This document shows positions 40,599 through 49,647 of a DNA stretch of 64,000 nucleotides, piece after piece. The translations under genes and the position numbers were made by a program. The notes below the pieces were generated by a model, which saw nothing but the letters and a program-made list of their open reading frames with translations, was not told where the DNA came from and did no database searches. The number at the start of each line of letters is the position of its first letter. Within the stretch, counting starts at the first letter, position 1. The stretch is from Chryseobacterium indologenes (GTDB lineage Bacteria > Bacteroidota > Bacteroidia > Flavobacteriales > Weeksellaceae), in assembly GCF_018362995.1 (NCBI RefSeq), contig NZ_CP074372.1:558001-622000 (forward strand), in the 5' to 3' direction.

Positions 40599-43514
40599 AT
40601 GAATGTAAGAATATCAAGAAGCGTAGGAGTGGTTGCCGTCCTCTATTTTACGGCTAACTTCAGTGCCCAGACCACCAAGTCGAAGGACACAATTGCTAAA
40701 GAAAACAAAATAGACGAAGTTGTAGTGATTGGTTATGGTACTCAGAAGAAGAGTAATGTGACAGGAGCTATAGCGAGTATTAAAGCCAGCGATATTGAAA
40801 ATGCTCCCACAGCAGGAAGACCAGAGCAAGTACTTCAGGGAAGAGCAGCAGGAATATCTGTTGTATCAAATTCGGGACAACCGGGAACCGCTGCAACAGT
40901 TCGTGTTCGTGGTATTACCAGTTTTGGAGCTGGAAGTAATGATCCTTTATGGGTGGTTGATGGAATTGTAGTTGATAATATAGGTTGGCTGAATCAGTCA
41001 GATATTGAAGGAATTGAAGTCCTTAAAGATGGGGCATCTGCTGCTATTTATGGAGTGTCTGCAGCCAAAGGAGTTATTCTGATCACTACAAAGAAAGGAA
41101 CCAGAGGAAAATTAGGTCTTTCCTATAATGGGTTTTTTGGTGTCGGAACTGTTTCTAAAAAGCTGGACTTATTAAACGGATCACAATATGCAACCATTAT
41201 GAATGAGGCGTATCTCAATGATGGTTTGAAACCGGTGCTTGGAGATCCTTCATCTTATGGCACAGGTACAGATTGGCAAAAACAAATATTTAACAGTGCG
41301 CAACGCCAGTCTCATGAATTCAGCATTAATGGAGGAAATGATAAATCTACTTTTTATTCATCTTTTGGATATTACGATCAGCAAGGTATTGTATTAAGAG
41401 ATATCTCAAACTATAAAAGAGTAAATGCCAGATTAAACTCTACCCATAAAGTATTCGATTTTCTAACCATAGGTCAGACATTTGCCTATACTCACACAAG
41501 ATCTCAGGGAGTTACTGACAATGGAGAGTTTGGAGGTCCGTTAAGTTCCGCAATAAATCTTGACCCTTTAACACCGGTAGTTGTAACCAACGGAATTAAT
41601 AATCAGCCGAACTTTAGTGATTATATTAATAATCCAAACTATGTGAGAGATCCTAATGGGAATCCTTACGGACTTTCACAATTCGTAAGTAAAGAAATGT
41701 CCAATCCGCTGGCTTTCAGACAAACTAAGTTAGGAGGATATAAATGGTCTGACGATATTATTGCCAATGTATTTGCAGAACTGAAGCTAAATAAACATGT
41801 CACTTTTAAGTCAAGTATGAACGGGAAACTGTCGTATTGGGGGGAGCAGGTTTTCACTCCGACTAATTACCTGAGTACCGCTAATAAAAATGATATCAAT
41901 AACTTATTCAGGCAAACTGATAAAAAGTTTGAGTGGAGTACTGAAAATACACTGACCTATCAAAATAAGTTTGGATTACATAGCTTAAATGTATTATTAG
42001 GACAAGGGTATTACGAATATAACATCTCTTCAGGGCAAAATATAAGATTTACCAATCTCCCTGTAAATAACTGGGAAGATGCATCTTTCAATTTTGATAT
42101 CGCTCAGGAAAATAAAACAGGTAATGCCTGGGATGGAAAACAAACACATAAAGCTTCCTATTTTGCCAGAGTCGTTTATGATTATGACAACAAATACCTT
42201 TTTACAGGAACAATTCGTAGAGATGGGTCTTCAAAATTTGGAAGTAACAACCACTGGGGAAACTTCCCGGCAATGTCCTTAGGATGGAATGTGTCTAACG
42301 AAAACTTCTGGCCGGAAAATAAAGTGATTACCACATTTAAACTTAGAGGTGGATATGGAGTGCTGGGTAATGATGCAATTGATGATTTCCAGTTTGCTAA
42401 TTTCTTAGTAGCCGGAAGTAACTATACATTTGGAGACAATATTATCCGTGTAGGTTATGCTCCAAGTACTCTTGAAAACCCAAATTTAAAATGGGAAAGA
42501 ACATCACAATTCAATATTGCGGCAGATCTTAAAATTTTCAGAAACTTTGATCTTAGTGTAGATGTTTACAGGAAAAAAAGTACAGACATCTTGAGAAAAG
42601 TTGAGCTCCCTGGCTATTTGGGTTTAATTAATAATCCATTTAGAAATATTGGGGATATGAACAATGATGGGGTTGAAGTAAGCTTGGGATATAAAAAGAA
42701 TTGGGGTGATTTTGGCTTTTCTGCGAATGGTAATTTTGCCTATTTAAAAAATGAAATTACAAGACTTGAAGATAACAGGCCTTATGTAAACTTTGCTTCT
42801 TTCCAAACACTGGGAACAGTTTCCAGATTACAGGTTGGTGAATCATATGGCTCTTTCTACGGATATCAAAACATGGGTATTTTTCAAAATCAGGCTGAAA
42901 TTGATGCCTATAAAAATGCTAATGGAGGGTTGATTCAGCCTAATGCAAAGCCTGGAGATTTCAAGAGACTTGACGCAAATGGGGATGGAGTAATAGATGA
43001 GAAAGATTATGTAAATTTGGGTAATTCTGTTCCAAAATATACATTTGGTTTAACCATCAATATGAATTATAAAAATTTCGATTTGATGGTTTTTGCTCAG
43101 GGGCAGGCCGGGAATAAAATTTTCCAGGGGCTCAGAAGACTAGATATTCAGGAAGCTAATTATCAAACCGCTATTTTGGACCGTTGGACAGGTGAAGGAA
43201 CATCTAATACTATAGCAAGAGTTACAAGAAATGATGATAATCAGAACTATACCAGAATGTCTGACTATTATCTTCAAAAAGGAGATTACTTACGTCTTAA
43301 ACTTGTTCAGTTAGGATATACTCTGTCTAAAGATGCTGCAAAAACTATTGGTGCTTCAAAAATCAGATTCTATGTAACTGCAGAAAATCTTGCAACTTTT
43401 ACAAAATATACAGGTTATGATCCTGAAATTGCAGGTACCGATACCTATGGAATAGATAGAGCCTTCTACCCACAGGCAAGAACTTTCCTTTTCGGAGCTA
43501 ATGTCCAATTTTAA
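40599..43514 (+). CDS. SusC/RagA family TonB-dependent outer-membrane transporter
   Basis: 971 residues. The signal peptide ends near NFSAQ, the TonB box follows directly (about IDEVVVIGYGTQ), then the plug domain (GRPEQVLQGRAAGISVV, VRVRGITSFG, DGASAAIYG) and the 22-strand barrel ending in FGANVQF. Many SusC proteins carry a carboxypeptidase-like domain before the TonB box; here it is absent and there is no STN signalling domain, so no sigma/anti-sigma control is expected. It imports glycan oligosaccharides with the SusD partner encoded 10 bp downstream. Confidence 0.95.
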   Translation: MNVRISRSVGVVAVLYFTANFSAQTTKSKDTIAKENKIDEVVVIGYGTQKKSNVTGAIASIKASDIENAPTAGRPEQVLQGRAAGISVVSNSGQPGTAATVRVRGITSFGAGSNDPLWVVDGIVVDNIGWLNQSDIEGIEVLKDGASAAIYGVSAAKGVILITTKKGTRGKLGLSYNGFFGVGTVSKKLDLLNGSQYATIMNEAYLNDGLKPVLGDPSSYGTGTDWQKQIFNSAQRQSHEFSINGGNDKSTFYSSFGYYDQQGIVLRDISNYKRVNARLNSTHKVFDFLTIGQTFAYTHTRSQGVTDNGEFGGPLSSAINLDPLTPVVVTNGINNQPNFSDYINNPNYVRDPNGNPYGLSQFVSKEMSNPLAFRQTKLGGYKWSDDIIANVFAELKLNKHVTFKSSMNGKLSYWGEQVFTPTNYLSTANKNDINNLFRQTDKKFEWSTENTLTYQNKFGLHSLNVLLGQGYYEYNISSGQNIRFTNLPVNNWEDASFNFDIAQENKTGNAWDGKQTHKASYFARVVYDYDNKYLFTGTIRRDGSSKFGSNNHWGNFPAMSLGWNVSNENFWPENKVITTFKLRGGYGVLGNDAIDDFQFANFLVAGSNYTFGDNIIRVGYAPSTLENPNLKWERTSQFNIAADLKIFRNFDLSVDVYRKKSTDILRKVELPGYLGLINNPFRNIGDMNNDGVEVSLGYKKNWGDFGFSANGNFAYLKNEITRLEDNRPYVNFASFQTLGTVSRLQVGESYGSFYGYQNMGIFQNQAEIDAYKNANGGLIQPNAKPGDFKRLDANGDGVIDEKDYVNLGNSVPKYTFGLTINMNYKNFDLMVFAQGQAGNKIFQGLRRLDIQEANYQTAILDRWTGEGTSNTIARVTRNDDNQNYTRMSDYYLQKGDYLRLKLVQLGYTLSKDAAKTIGASKIRFYVTAENLATFTKYTGYDPEIAGTDTYGIDRAFYPQARTFLFGANVQF

Positions 43515-43524
43515 TGACAAAAAA

Positions 43525-45063
43525 ATGAAAAATAAAAGATTTATATATAAAAGCGTATCTGTTTTACTATTAACAGGTATAAGTTTTGGAGCCATATCTT
43601 GTGACAGAGGAAATTTAGAAGATGTAAAAAATACAGGAACTTTTGATTCTGGCAACTATTTTAAAAATGAAGAACAGGCATTCAGCGGTCTCGTAGCTAC
43701 TTATGACATGCTGAGAAAATATTCCGGTGGATTTGAAAATATGGTGACTTTCTTTAATGGAGCATCCGATGATTTCTATTCTGGAGGAGGAAATTCTTCA
43801 GATGGTGCAGGAATTCAGGGGTTTTCCAATTATTCAATTAACCCTATTATTATGCCAGCCAGCTATTGGAAAGATTATTATCAGGGAATTGCAAAGGCAA
43901 ATCTACTGTTAGATAGAATTCCGGCTGCTAGTATGAATGATCAGACCAGAAAAAGATTTATTGCAGAAGCTAAAGTATTGAGGTCATTGTATTATTTTGA
44001 ATTATTGAGAATGTTTAAAAATATTCCTCTCATTTTGAAACCTGTTTTGGCAACTGATGATTTCTATAATATTCCTCAGGAAGATCCTGCAAAAGTATAC
44101 GCTCAAATAGAGTCCGATATTGTTTCGGCTTTGCCCGATCTTATGCTGATGCCGTCTGGTGCAAGTGAAAAAGGCAGAATTACTCAAGGAACAGCGCATG
44201 CTATTTTAGGTAAAATTTATTTATATGATAAAAAGAATGCTGAAGCAGCTGCCCAGTTTGAAATGGTAAATGGTACACCAGGACAGACCAGTCAATATGG
44301 ATATAAATTAGTCAGCAATTTTGCGGATTTGTGGAAGGTAGATAATAAGTTTACAACCGAGTCTGTTCTTGAAGTAATGCATACTAACGTAAGTAATGCA
44401 GACTGGCCGTTTTGGGGTTCTGGAAAAGATGAAGGGAACTCAATCAATGTAATGCTGGGGATAAAATCTTACGGACGCGTTGCCAATGTACCAAATAATG
44501 ATGCTCCGGATCTTTATGCAAGTTGGGGATTTAATCCTGTTACAGATGATCTGTTCAATTTTATGCAGGGAGACCCTCGTTTGAATGCAACGATTTTTAA
44601 TGGTAAAAAATTCAAAGAAGAGGGCAAAATTACCTATTCACCAGGATATAAGGATACAGGATATTTCTTAAATAAATATTTACCAAGAAATGCAGATAAA
44701 TCTAACCTTCCAGGACCTACAGAACTAAATTTCCGTCAGAATTATATTGCAATAAGATTAGCTGATACTTATCTGATGGAAGCTGAAGCTTTAGGAGGAG
44801 TAGGAGGAAGAGCTCAGGCTTTATTGGATGCGGTAAGAGCAAGAGTAGGCTTAGCATCAGTTCCGGTATCTTTACAGGCTATAAAAGATGAGAGAAGAAG
44901 AGAACTTGCCGGAGAAGGGCATAGGTGGTTTGACCTGGTTAGATGGGAAGATGCAACAGCAAAATTGGGAGCAAGAGGATTTAAGGCAGGGAAAAATGAA
45001 ATACTGCCTATACCTTTTAATGAACTGGCAAATACTGCCTTAAAACAAAATCCTGGATACTAA
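43525..45063 (+). CDS. SusD/RagB family nutrient-binding lipoprotein
   Basis: 512 residues from the ATG at 43525; an ATG at 43501 would start inside susC and add an unneeded leader. Lipobox GAISC (Cys about 26). SusD signature regions: RFIAEAKVLRSLYYFELLRMF in the TPR part and RRRELAGEGHRWFDLVRW near the C-terminus. It caps the SusC pore at the cell surface and captures glycan. Cotranscribed with susC and the hydrolase genes. Confidence 0.95.
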   Translation: MKNKRFIYKSVSVLLLTGISFGAISCDRGNLEDVKNTGTFDSGNYFKNEEQAFSGLVATYDMLRKYSGGFENMVTFFNGASDDFYSGGGNSSDGAGIQGFSNYSINPIIMPASYWKDYYQGIAKANLLLDRIPAASMNDQTRKRFIAEAKVLRSLYYFELLRMFKNIPLILKPVLATDDFYNIPQEDPAKVYAQIESDIVSALPDLMLMPSGASEKGRITQGTAHAILGKIYLYDKKNAEAAAQFEMVNGTPGQTSQYGYKLVSNFADLWKVDNKFTTESVLEVMHTNVSNADWPFWGSGKDEGNSINVMLGIKSYGRVANVPNNDAPDLYASWGFNPVTDDLFNFMQGDPRLNATIFNGKKFKEEGKITYSPGYKDTGYFLNKYLPRNADKSNLPGPTELNFRQNYIAIRLADTYLMEAEALGGVGGRAQALLDAVRARVGLASVPVSLQAIKDERRRELAGEGHRWFDLVRWEDATAKLGARGFKAGKNEILPIPFNELANTALKQNPGY

Positions 45064-45065
45064 AC

Positions 45066-46490
45066 ATGAAGTTTCACAACTTATATAGTTTCTTTAGAGG
45101 TGCCGCACTACTTAGTGGTGTGGCCCTTTTTTCTTTGTCATGTACATCAGTTGCTTCCAATAAAGGAAATGAAGTTCAGTACTGGCTTACAAAAGGTGAT
45201 GGTAGTATAAAATTACAACAGCAGACTTCTGTTAAATTTGTAAATAGCACCAACAGCTTTCAGAATATTGAAATTGACGATTCTCAAAAGTTTCAATATA
45301 TTGATGGTTTTGGATATACATTAACAGGAGGAAGTGTTGAGGTAATCAACAGATTGTCACCTTCCAAAAGAAAAGCACTGCTTAATGAGCTTTTTGGAAA
45401 TGGCAAAAACTCAATTTCCATCAGTTATTTAAGATTGAGTATAGGTGCTTCCGATCTTGATGGTGAAATATTTTCTTACGATGATTTGCAGGAAGGACAA
45501 ACTGATCCTTCTCTTTCAAAATTCAGCCTGGCAAAAGATAAAAATCTGATTGCTATGTTAAAAGAAATTTTAGCAATCAATCCTTCTGTTAAAATCATTG
45601 CAGCGCCGTGGTCTCCTCCGGTTTGGATGAAAGACAATGGAAAATCAAAAGGAGGAAGCTTGAAACCTGAATTCTATAAAACATATGCTCAATATTTTGT
45701 AAAATATATTCAGGGAATGAAAAAAGAAGGGATTCCCATTGATGCTGTAACTCCTCAGAATGAACCTCTGCATCCGGGAAATACCCCGAGCCTGTATATG
45801 CCTTCTGAGCAGCAGGGGAATTTTATTAAAAATCATTTAGGTCCGGTTTTTAAAGCCAATGGAGTTACCACTAAAATTGTGGTTTATGATCATAATTGCA
45901 ACAAACCTGAATATGCCATTGATATTTTAAAAGATTCCGAAGCTAATCAATATATTGATGGATCTGCTTTTCACTTATATGAAGGAGATATTTCAGCTTT
46001 AAGCACGGTATATGATGCTTTCCCTAATAAGAATTTATACTTTACCGAACAATGGACCGGATCCAAAGGAACTTTTGCTGAAGATCTGAACTGGCATACA
46101 AAAAATGTCATCATCGGGTCTATGAGAAACTGGAGTAAAATTGCGCTGGAATGGAACCTTGCCAATGATCCGAAATATGCGCCGCATACAGATGGAGGAT
46201 GTACAGAATGTAAAGGAGCGGTTACTGTGTCTGACAGTGAGAATTTCACAAGAAATGTTTCCTATTATATCATTGCACATGCTTCGAAATTTGTTCCGGC
46301 AGGTGCTCAGCGTATCGCTTCAACACAGACTGATAAACTTTCCACTGCAGCCTTTAAGACTCAATTTGGGAAAATAGTTTTAATTGTGCAGAACGATAAC
46401 CCTTCAGATGAGAATTTTAATATTAAATTTGCCGGAAAAACCGCTGCTGTAACAATTTCAGGACGTTCTACAGCAACCTATATTTTTTAA
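45066..46490 (+). CDS. GH30 family glycosidase (probable beta-1,6-glucanase), lipoprotein
   Basis: 474 residues, lipobox LFSLSC, so probably surface- or periplasm-anchored. TIM-barrel GH30 with acid/base E233 (TPQNEPLHPG) and nucleophile E328 (YFTEQWTGS), plus a short C-terminal beta domain. In PULs with GH3 and GH16 this family is typically an endo-beta-1,6-glucanase (subfamily 3), although glucosylceramidase activity also exists in GH30. It follows susD after 2 bp. Confidence 0.87.
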   Translation: MKFHNLYSFFRGAALLSGVALFSLSCTSVASNKGNEVQYWLTKGDGSIKLQQQTSVKFVNSTNSFQNIEIDDSQKFQYIDGFGYTLTGGSVEVINRLSPSKRKALLNELFGNGKNSISISYLRLSIGASDLDGEIFSYDDLQEGQTDPSLSKFSLAKDKNLIAMLKEILAINPSVKIIAAPWSPPVWMKDNGKSKGGSLKPEFYKTYAQYFVKYIQGMKKEGIPIDAVTPQNEPLHPGNTPSLYMPSEQQGNFIKNHLGPVFKANGVTTKIVVYDHNCNKPEYAIDILKDSEANQYIDGSAFHLYEGDISALSTVYDAFPNKNLYFTEQWTGSKGTFAEDLNWHTKNVIIGSMRNWSKIALEWNLANDPKYAPHTDGGCTECKGAVTVSDSENFTRNVSYYIIAHASKFVPAGAQRIASTQTDKLSTAAFKTQFGKIVLIVQNDNPSDENFNIKFAGKTAAVTISGRSTATYIF

Positions 46491-46499
46491 TTTGATACT

Positions 46500-48722
46500 A
46501 TGAAAAGAGTTTATTTCTTACTGGCATTTTCCGCATTGGGATTGAATGCTTACGGACAGAAAACAATTGATCAGAAAGTAACAGAGTTGCTGTCTAAAAT
46601 GACCCTTGAAGAAAAAGTTGGGCAGATGGTACAATATAGCGGTTTTGAATACGCTACAGGACCACAGCAATCCAATTCTGCTGCTGTTTTAGAAGAAATT
46701 AAAAAAGGTAAAGTAGGTTCTATGCTGAATGTGGCAGGATCAGAAGAAACCAGATCGTTTCAGAAACTGGCGATGCAGTCAAGACTGAAAATTCCTTTGC
46801 TGTTCGGTCAGGACGTTATCCATGGATACCGTACCACATTTCCTGTAAATCTGGGACAGGCAGCAAGCTGGGATCTTGGAATGATAGAAAAATCAGAAAG
46901 AATCGCTGCAACAGAAGCCGCTGCTTATGGTATTCACTGGACGTTTGCTCCAATGGTGGATATTGCCAGAGATCCCAGATGGGGAAGAGTGATGGAGGGT
47001 TCCGGGGAAGATACTTACCTGGGAACAAAAATAGGATTGGCAAGGATTAAAGGATTTCAAGGCAGAGGTTTGGGAAGTCTTGATGCGGTGATGGCCTGTG
47101 CAAAACATTTCGCAGCATATGGAGCAGCAGTAGGTGGAAGAGATTACAATTCTGTAGATATGAGCCTCAGACAACTCAATGAAACATACCTTCCTCCGTT
47201 CAAAGCTGCTGCTGAAGCAGGAGTAGCCACTTTTATGAACTCTTTCAATGACATCAACGGAATTCCTGCAACGGCCAACAAATATATTCAGAGAGATCTG
47301 TTAAAAGGAAAATGGAACTATAAAGGTTTTGTGGTTTCAGACTGGGGAAGCATCGGGGAAATGGTTCCTCATGGCTATGCCAAAGATGCTAATGAAGCGG
47401 CAGAAAGAGCAATACAGGGCGGAAGCGATATGGATATGGAAAGCCGTGTCTACATGGCAGAACTTCCAAAATTAGTCAAGGAAGGAAAGATAGATCCGAA
47501 ACTGGTGGATGATGCAGCGGGAAGAATTTTAACCAAGAAATTCGAGATGGGTCTTTTTGATGATCCTTATAGGTTCAGTAACGAAAAGAGACAAAAAGAA
47601 CAGACCGATAATCAGGAAAACAGAAAATTCGGAAGAGAGTTTGGGTCAAAAAGTATTGTCCTTCTTAAAAACCAGGGAAATATTCTTCCCCTTTCAAAAA
47701 CGACAAAAACAGTTGCACTGATAGGACCTTTCGGTAAAGAAACAGTAGCCAATCACGGGTTCTGGTCCGTAGCGTTCAAAGATGACAACCAAAGAATCGT
47801 TTCACAGTTTGACGGCATTAAAAATCAATTGGATAAAAACTCCACTTTATTATATGCAAAAGGCTGCAATGTAGATGATCAGGATAAAACCCAGTTTGCA
47901 GAAGCCATAGAAACGGCTAAAAAAGCAGATGTAGTGATTATGACATTGGGAGAAGGCCATGCGATGAGCGGAGAAGCAAAAAGCCGAAGTGCTATCGGAT
48001 TTACAGGAGTTCAGGAAGATTTACTGAAAGAAATTGCGAAAACGGGAAAGCCAATCATTCTGATGATTAATGCAGGAAGACCTCTTATTTTCAACTGGGC
48101 ATCAGATAATATTCCAACAATTGTATACACATGGTGGTTGGGGACTGAAGCAGGAAACTCTATTGCGGATGTTCTGTTTGGCACCGTGAATCCCGGAGGA
48201 AAACTTCCGATGAGTTTCCCGAGAACAGAGGGCCAGATTCCTGTATATTACAATCACTATAATACGGGAAGACCCGCAAAAAATAATACGGACAGAAACT
48301 ATGTTTCAGCTTATATAGATCTTGATAATGATCCGAAATATCCGTTTGGATATGGTTTAAGCTATACCGATTTCAAATACTCTGATATGGTATTAAGTGC
48401 AACAAGTCTTACAGGAAATCAGACTCTGAATATCAGTGTTACCGTTTCCAATACAGGGAAATACGATGGCGAAGAGGTTGTTCAGCTTTATATCAGGGAT
48501 CTTTTCGGAAAAGTAGTAAGACCTGTAAAAGAGTTGAAAGGCTTCCAGAAAGTATTCATTAAAAAAGGAGAAAGTAAAAAGATCGATTTTAAACTTACTC
48601 CCGAAGATTTGAAATTCTTTGATGATGAGCTGAATTTTGACTGGGAAGGTGGAGAGTTTGATATCATGGTGGGAACCAGCTCTCAAAGTGTGCAGACCAA
48701 AAGAATTAACTGGACAAAATAA
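46500..48722 (+). CDS. bglX: GH3 family beta-glucosidase
   Basis: 740 residues with signal peptide (MKRVYFLLAFSALGLNAYGQ). GH3 N-terminal barrel with nucleophile D281 (FVVSDWGSIGE), the conserved KHFAAYGAAVGGRDYN segment, the C-terminal domain (TLGEGHAMSGEAKSR) and a fibronectin-like domain (about 640-740). Length and order match BglX-type periplasmic beta-glucosidases. It should release glucose from imported gluco-oligosaccharides. It starts 10 bp after the GH30 gene. Confidence 0.92.
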   Translation: MKRVYFLLAFSALGLNAYGQKTIDQKVTELLSKMTLEEKVGQMVQYSGFEYATGPQQSNSAAVLEEIKKGKVGSMLNVAGSEETRSFQKLAMQSRLKIPLLFGQDVIHGYRTTFPVNLGQAASWDLGMIEKSERIAATEAAAYGIHWTFAPMVDIARDPRWGRVMEGSGEDTYLGTKIGLARIKGFQGRGLGSLDAVMACAKHFAAYGAAVGGRDYNSVDMSLRQLNETYLPPFKAAAEAGVATFMNSFNDINGIPATANKYIQRDLLKGKWNYKGFVVSDWGSIGEMVPHGYAKDANEAAERAIQGGSDMDMESRVYMAELPKLVKEGKIDPKLVDDAAGRILTKKFEMGLFDDPYRFSNEKRQKEQTDNQENRKFGREFGSKSIVLLKNQGNILPLSKTTKTVALIGPFGKETVANHGFWSVAFKDDNQRIVSQFDGIKNQLDKNSTLLYAKGCNVDDQDKTQFAEAIETAKKADVVIMTLGEGHAMSGEAKSRSAIGFTGVQEDLLKEIAKTGKPIILMINAGRPLIFNWASDNIPTIVYTWWLGTEAGNSIADVLFGTVNPGGKLPMSFPRTEGQIPVYYNHYNTGRPAKNNTDRNYVSAYIDLDNDPKYPFGYGLSYTDFKYSDMVLSATSLTGNQTLNISVTVSNTGKYDGEEVVQLYIRDLFGKVVRPVKELKGFQKVFIKKGESKKIDFKLTPEDLKFFDDELNFDWEGGEFDIMVGTSSQSVQTKRINWTK

Positions 48723-48788
48723 ATTCAATAGGAGCGGGCTTTAGCCCGCTCATTAAAAGGTCAGAAAAATGGCTTTAGCCAAAACTTA
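48723..48788 (+). repeat. Module 1 of the intergenic repeat, inside the PUL
   Basis: Runs from ATTCAATAGGAGCGGGC through AGCCCGC to TGGCTTTAGCCAAAACTTA, between the GH3 and GH16 genes. The GC-rich palindrome GCGGGCTTTAGCCCGC could form a hairpin in the PUL transcript and affect expression of downstream genes. Confidence 0.75.
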
Positions 48789-48801
48789 AAACCTAATACA
48801 T

Positions 48802-49611
48802 ATGAATCTCAGAGCTAAAAATTTCATCAGAATATGTGCAGCAGGAGTTTTCTTCCTTTCTGTTATGAACTGTGCATCGCACAAAACTGATTCTCACAGA
48901 ACCATGATCTGGAATGATGAATTTAATGGTAAAGGTCTTCCGGATTCATTAAAATGGAATTATGATGTAGGCGGAAGCGGTTTTGGAAATAAGGAAGCTC
49001 AGTTTTATACCAAAAACAGGCTTGAGAATGCCAGAATGGAAAAAGGAAATCTGATCATTGAGGCTAGAAAAGAAAATTGGGAAAACAATAAATATACTTC
49101 CGCAAGACTTTTAACCAAAGAGAAATTTGCTTTTCAATATGGAACAGTAGAAGTCAGAGCAAAGCTTCCCAAAGGTCGTGGAACATGGCCGGCAATCTGG
49201 ATGATGAGTGAAAATATGAAGAAATGGCCGGATGATGGTGAATTGGATATCATGGAACATGTTGGGTATAACCAGGGATTTATACATGCTTCCGTTCACA
49301 CAAAAAAATACAATCATATTCAGGGAACACAGAAAACAGATACACTGTTTGTAAAAGATGCCAGCGAGAAGTTTCATGTCTATAAAGCAGACTGGACACC
49401 GGAGAAGATAGATGTGTATATCGATGATCAAAAATTTTTCACCTATGTGAATAAAGAGAAAAGTAATGAAGCATGGCCATTTGACAGACCTTACTTTATC
49501 ATTTTAAACCTCGCTGTAGGTGGAATGTGGGGAGGACAAAAAGGAATTGACGATTCTATTTTTCCACAGAAATATTATATAGACTACGTAAGAGTCTACC
49601 AGAATAAATAA
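48802..49611 (+). CDS. GH16 family endo-beta-1,3-glucanase (laminarinase-like), lipoprotein
   Basis: 269 residues, lipobox VMNC (Cys about 25). Jelly-roll GH16 with the ExDxxE motif E147-L-D149-I-M-E152, and WPAIWMMSE before it. The presence of the extra residue of the ExDxxE form is typical of laminarinases rather than lichenases. It cuts internal beta-1,3-glucan bonds at the cell surface, providing oligosaccharides for SusCD. Confidence 0.9.
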   Translation: MNLRAKNFIRICAAGVFFLSVMNCASHKTDSHRTMIWNDEFNGKGLPDSLKWNYDVGGSGFGNKEAQFYTKNRLENARMEKGNLIIEARKENWENNKYTSARLLTKEKFAFQYGTVEVRAKLPKGRGTWPAIWMMSENMKKWPDDGELDIMEHVGYNQGFIHASVHTKKYNHIQGTQKTDTLFVKDASEKFHVYKADWTPEKIDVYIDDQKFFTYVNKEKSNEAWPFDRPYFIILNLAVGGMWGGQKGIDDSIFPQKYYIDYVRVYQNK

Positions 49612-49647
49612 TGAATAGGGGACACAATTGTCCAAAATAAAAAAATC

